In this document: positions 61,123-64,000 of the stretch, piece after piece
Layout: the number at the start of each line of letters is the position of its first letter
How positions within the stretch are numbered: position 1 is the stretch's first letter
Origin: Woeseiaceae bacterium
GTDB taxonomy: Bacteria > Pseudomonadota > Gammaproteobacteria > Steroidobacterales > Woeseiaceae
NCBI GenBank assembly: GCA_021773135.1
Contig: JAJFKP010000006.1
Span: forward strand, 101,766 to 165,765
Direction of reading: 5' to 3'
DNA: 64,000 nucleotides
The notes under the pieces: model-generated
What the model was told of the DNA's origin: nothing
Seen by the model: the letters and a program-made list of their open reading frames with translations, nothing else
Databases searched by the model: none
Translations under genes and position numbers: made by a program

Positions 61123-62805
61123 TTACGGCATGCGGCGCTCGAGGGTTGCCTGGATATTTGAATTGCGACCCAGGTCGAGGATTACCACCAGGTCGCCCGG
61201 TTCGGCCCACGCAAGTCCGGCGGCAAATGACTCATGCTCTTCCTGGAAGTGCATCACCTGGTCATCACGGGCGCCCAAGCGTCGCAGCTCAGCATGAATA
61301 ATGCCGAAGACTTCTCCTGGCGATCGGCCGCGGGCATAGTCGGCCAGTTCCGACACAATCGCCATTTCGAGTCCGATGGCCCATGCGCTGCTTGCCAGCG
61401 CGCGAATCTGTGCGTCGGTGCGATCGCCGGCCTGACCGAAACACAGCGCTCTCCTCTTTGCCGGCACTGCGCGTGCCATGTTGAAGAGGGCCTGCATTGC
61501 TTCCGGGTTGTGCGCGAAATCAACCAGTACTTTGAACTCGCCAATCTCGAACAGATTGCTGCGCCCCGGGTTAACATCCTGCGACATAGTTACCAGTGCC
61601 GCTGAGATTTCAGGCAGTGACAGGCCGAGCTGCTCGGTCAGTGCCGCAGCCCCCAACGCATTTGCAACGTTATGCTCGGCGGCAGCCTGCAGCGTAATCG
61701 GAATATCCTTCGCCGCGCACATGATGCGTCGATCCTGCCCCTGGATGCGCACCAGGTCGCCATCCGCGTAGACGAATGCGATACCGCCCGCGTTAACGTG
61801 CGCCTCTACAACCGGATTTTGATCGCTTAGGCTAAACCAGATCACCGCACCTGCAAATTCGGATGCTTCGCTGACCAGGAGCGGGTCATCGGCATTCAGG
61901 ACCAGGTAGCCCGATTCAGCAACGGCGTGGCTGACTACCCACTTGATATCCAGCAGTTCCGCAACACTTTGTGATCCGAAATCACCGAGGTGGTCTTCGG
62001 CAATATTGGTGATAAGTGCAACGTCGGCCTGCTCGACGCCAAGGCCACGTCGGAGTAGCCCGCCACGCGCCGTCTCCAGGATCGCTGTGTCAACCCCCGG
62101 CTGACGCAACACCATTCTCGCTCCGCCGGGTCCGGACCAGTCATCGCGGTCAATAATTTTGTCATTCACAGATACCCAATCCGTGCAGCTCAGGCCGACG
62201 GTATGGCCGGCAGACTGGAGTAAATGTTTGGCAATACGCACGGTGGTCGTCTTGCCGTTGGTTCCTGTCACGATGCCGACAGGCACTGCGTGATATTCGG
62301 ACCAGTCGAGCTCGCCAGGTGTGGGTAGTTCGCGAAATGGCCAGGTTTGCGAATGGCTGCCGTGGCCGATTGTGACATCGTCGTCGTCCCACAGGAACGG
62401 CACGCCATGGTCGAGGGCAGCGGCCTGCAACGCGAGCAATGCAGGATTTCTTTCCGCTTGTATTGCGTCACTGATCGCGGCGACCTGCTCATCAAATGCA
62501 GGCGCTTCGCCGTCGTTCTCAAAGTGCGCTGCACAACAGGCCCAGATCCATTCGTTGATGGCCGATGCGGCGTACAGCGCATCGATCGGTGCTGAGAACG
62601 CAATGCTAAAACCGCCATTCAGCCGCAGATGGCGAACGGCTTCGTCACCCCATCCAACGGCCTCGAGCGTGCGGCGAAGTAGCTGTTCGCAATACGGGAT
62701 CAGTCGGTCCGCCTCTTCTTGTGTGCAGCCGATATCGAGGATCGCGCCCGACTTGTTCCACAGAACATTCGGGCCGGTCAGTCGTCGTGCATCGAGAAAC
62801 TGCAT
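61123..62805 (-). CDS. CphA-like Mur ligase without an ATP-grasp domain
   Basis: 560 residues. The Mur-ligase core has the ATP P-loop GTNGKTTTVRIAKHLL (near residue 180), ETARGGLLRRGLGV, NIAEDHLGDFG and DFAHNPEAMQALF, all resembling the C-terminal half of cyanophycin synthetase. The first 170 residues resemble the CphA N-terminal region (MQFLDARRLTGPNVLW) but go directly into the Mur ligase with no room for the roughly 250-residue ATP-grasp domain. It starts 15 nt after the cphA-type gene. It probably attaches one amino acid or a related group in the same pathway; substrate unknown. Confidence 0.85.
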   Translation of the reverse strand: MQFLDARRLTGPNVLWNKSGAILDIGCTQEEADRLIPYCEQLLRRTLEAVGWGDEAVRHLRLNGGFSIAFSAPIDALYAASAINEWIWACCAAHFENDGEAPAFDEQVAAISDAIQAERNPALLALQAAALDHGVPFLWDDDDVTIGHGSHSQTWPFRELPTPGELDWSEYHAVPVGIVTGTNGKTTTVRIAKHLLQSAGHTVGLSCTDWVSVNDKIIDRDDWSGPGGARMVLRQPGVDTAILETARGGLLRRGLGVEQADVALITNIAEDHLGDFGSQSVAELLDIKWVVSHAVAESGYLVLNADDPLLVSEASEFAGAVIWFSLSDQNPVVEAHVNAGGIAFVYADGDLVRIQGQDRRIMCAAKDIPITLQAAAEHNVANALGAAALTEQLGLSLPEISAALVTMSQDVNPGRSNLFEIGEFKVLVDFAHNPEAMQALFNMARAVPAKRRALCFGQAGDRTDAQIRALASSAWAIGLEMAIVSELADYARGRSPGEVFGIIHAELRRLGARDDQVMHFQEEHESFAAGLAWAEPGDLVVILDLGRNSNIQATLERRMP

Positions 62806-62820
62806 TGCCAGGCGAACCTG

Positions 62821-64000
62821 CTAATCGCCTTCTTCGCGGGCAATGCGCACACCGCGTTCGTCGCTGATGATTTCCAGGTCACTGTCGAGCGTGAAATCCT
62901 CCATACCGGGTAGTTCGATGGTCACTGGCGATTTAATGGCGCTCTCATCGTCCGTGGCTTCAGAATTGAAATATATGATCTGTTTCCACGTTCGTTTGAT
63001 GTTGTCTGCAAGCACCAGGATCAGATCACCGCTCTCGGCAAGTTGCAGCGATCGACTTGTCGCTTCCTGTTCATCGGGCACAACTTCGATTTGATCGGCT
63101 TCGATGCCCGACGCTAATAGCCTGTCTCTGAGCATGACGGCAACCTCGTCGGCACCGCGCCCGCGGCGGTTATCGTCACACCTGCAGATGAAATAGTCGA
63201 AATGTCCGGCGGCAATTTCCGCAATCGCCCTGATGTCTTCGTCGCGACGATCGCCGGGCGCGGCAAGCACAACAATTCTTTTGCCTTCCGGTTCAAACCG
63301 GTCGACAAGTTTGCACATCGCGGTGACGGCAGCCGGATTGTGGGCGTAATCGAGAATAACCTTGAACGGATGCTCGTTGTATATGTTCATCCGCCCCGGC
63401 GCCTGGAAGAAGGTCGAATCGAAAGTGCGTAAACCCTGGCGAATATCTTCAAGTCCGATATTCATATTGTAGGCAAGCGCTGCAGCAAACATCGCATTTT
63501 GCACGTTGTGCATGGCGCGACCCTCAATTGTCGCGGGTATCAAATGCGTCCAGAGGAGCTGCGTGTTTCCTTCCTTGTCGTAAATCGTAATCATGTGACC
63601 GTTCATGCCTTCCTCTAGCACAAATGCCATGCCGCCCGCCCGGATGTGCTTCTTTACCAGTGGATGGCCTGGATTCATCGTGACGTAACACAGCGTCGTC
63701 GCATCAGTGTAGTCGGCCATCTGCAGGCAATGAACGTCATCGGCATTCAGAACTGCCGCATCGGTGGCAACTTCGATCGGCACACGCTTGATTTCAGCCA
63801 GTTGCTCAAGAGTGTCGATACCCCGCAGACCAAGGTGGTCCGCAGATACGTTAATACAACAGGCAACGTTGCAATTCTGGTAGCCCAGACCGCCACGGAG
63901 CAGGCCGCCACGCGCCGTTTCCATTACGGCTGCATCGACGGACGGATCGCGCAGTATCATTTTTGCCGATACGGGGCCCGTCATATCTCCCGGTACACTG
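62821..64000 (-). CDS. cphA: Cyanophycin synthetase (3' part, runs off the window)
   Basis: The last 393 codons are visible; the 5' part lies outside. The piece is the Mur-ligase half: SVPGDMTGPVSAKMILRDPSVDAAVMETARGGLLRGGLGY, NVSADHLGLRGI, VLDYAHNPAAV-type motif (ILDYAHNPAAVTAMCKL) and GRMNIYNEHPF, the wording of cyanophycin synthetases, which make the Arg-Asp storage polymer. The presence of the N-terminal ATP-grasp domain cannot be checked here. The tail after about residue 330 (IIYFNSEATDDES) is acidic and variable. Its neighbour is an ATP-grasp-less homologue. Confidence 0.87.
   Translation of the reverse strand, partial: SVPGDMTGPVSAKMILRDPSVDAAVMETARGGLLRGGLGYQNCNVACCINVSADHLGLRGIDTLEQLAEIKRVPIEVATDAAVLNADDVHCLQMADYTDATTLCYVTMNPGHPLVKKHIRAGGMAFVLEEGMNGHMITIYDKEGNTQLLWTHLIPATIEGRAMHNVQNAMFAAALAYNMNIGLEDIRQGLRTFDSTFFQAPGRMNIYNEHPFKVILDYAHNPAAVTAMCKLVDRFEPEGKRIVVLAAPGDRRDEDIRAIAEIAAGHFDYFICRCDDNRRGRGADEVAVMLRDRLLASGIEADQIEVVPDEQEATSRSLQLAESGDLILVLADNIKRTWKQIIYFNSEATDDESAIKSPVTIELPGMEDFTLDSDLEIISDERGVRIAREEGD

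Noticed and set aside
1..64000. CRISPR arrays, insertion sequences, rRNA genes
   Set aside because: No regularly spaced repeats with unique spacers, no transposase and no rRNA-like sequence were seen.

Overview
This is a chromosomal window from a gammaproteobacterium. Supporting signs are the xerD-dsbC pair, a moaA-moaC-mobA-moaD-moaE Moco operon, glutaminyl-tRNA synthetase, ZapE, the 180-kDa class of NAD-glutamate dehydrogenase, and moderately high GC content. The mix of acyl-CoA, amino-acid, polyamine and cyanophycin genes would fit a free-living, probably marine, heterotroph. A Woeseiaceae-like lineage is my guess, not something I can prove from this sequence. Nothing looks like a prophage, integrative island, insertion sequence or CRISPR locus; coding is dense and mostly core or metabolic.

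Layout. 1-9.5 kb: the start of an ECF sigma factor, tRNA-Leu(CAA), a zinc-ribbon Nudix hydrolase, xerD-dsbC, a PlsC-type acyltransferase behind two CRP-like palindromes, a thiolase/HSD10-like dehydrogenase pair, ETF-ubiquinone oxidoreductase, zapE and a MarR regulator. 9.7-19.7 kb: the giant NAD-glutamate dehydrogenase, gpmA, a gamma-carbonic anhydrase, then on the minus strand an acyl-CoA ligase, a divergent SDR and acyl-CoA thioesterase II, and a 60-residue PLDc_N-type membrane protein beside a 14-bp tandem repeat. 20.1-24.3 kb: a MaoC hydratase, a MocA-like nucleotidyltransferase and the compact Moco operon. 24.5-29.8 kb: two paired acyl-CoA dehydrogenases, a queuosine-precursor transporter, a SAM hydrolase, then a gene-poor stretch with a REP-like hairpin and degenerate duplications of the glnS tail. 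29.8-38.5 kb: glnS and zur, divergent thrS, then a remarkable 1127-residue protein joining two receiver domains to a TonB C-terminus, and a TetR regulator. 38.5-43.2 kb: a beta-alanine/omega-amino-acid catabolic operon (aminotransferase, mmsA, xdhC) divergent from a PuuR-like HTH-cupin regulator, with two similar palindromes in the shared promoter region. 43.3-49.8 kb: a six-gene polyamine operon (puuD, glutamine-synthetase-like puuA, spuC-like aminotransferase, agmatinase, fungal-type cytosine deaminase, yaiI). 49.9-58.7 kb: an exported methyltransferase-fold protein, an NhaC-family antiporter, an IclR regulator, a second puuA-like ligase with a PaaI thioesterase, an MFS carrier and a phosphate transporter/DUF47 pair. 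58.9-64 kb: an EVE-domain protein, a TPR lipoprotein, and two Mur-ligase-type genes of cyanophycin type, the second cut by the window end.

How it fits together. Nitrogen-rich compounds are a theme: agmatine and putrescine are opened by agmatinase, gamma-glutamylation (PuuA), PuuD and transaminases; beta-alanine-type semialdehydes go to acyl-CoA through MmsA; glutamate is oxidised by NAD-GDH; cyanophycin-type synthesis can store Arg/Asp nitrogen. A second theme is acyl-CoA turnover (ligase, dehydrogenases, MaoC, HSD10-like, thiolase, thioesterases) with electrons passed on by ETF-QO. The most novel-looking items are the receiver-receiver-TonB hybrid, an apparently ATP-grasp-less CphA-like ligase beside cphA, a probable AUU start on the NhaC gene, and the two tandem-repeat regions.
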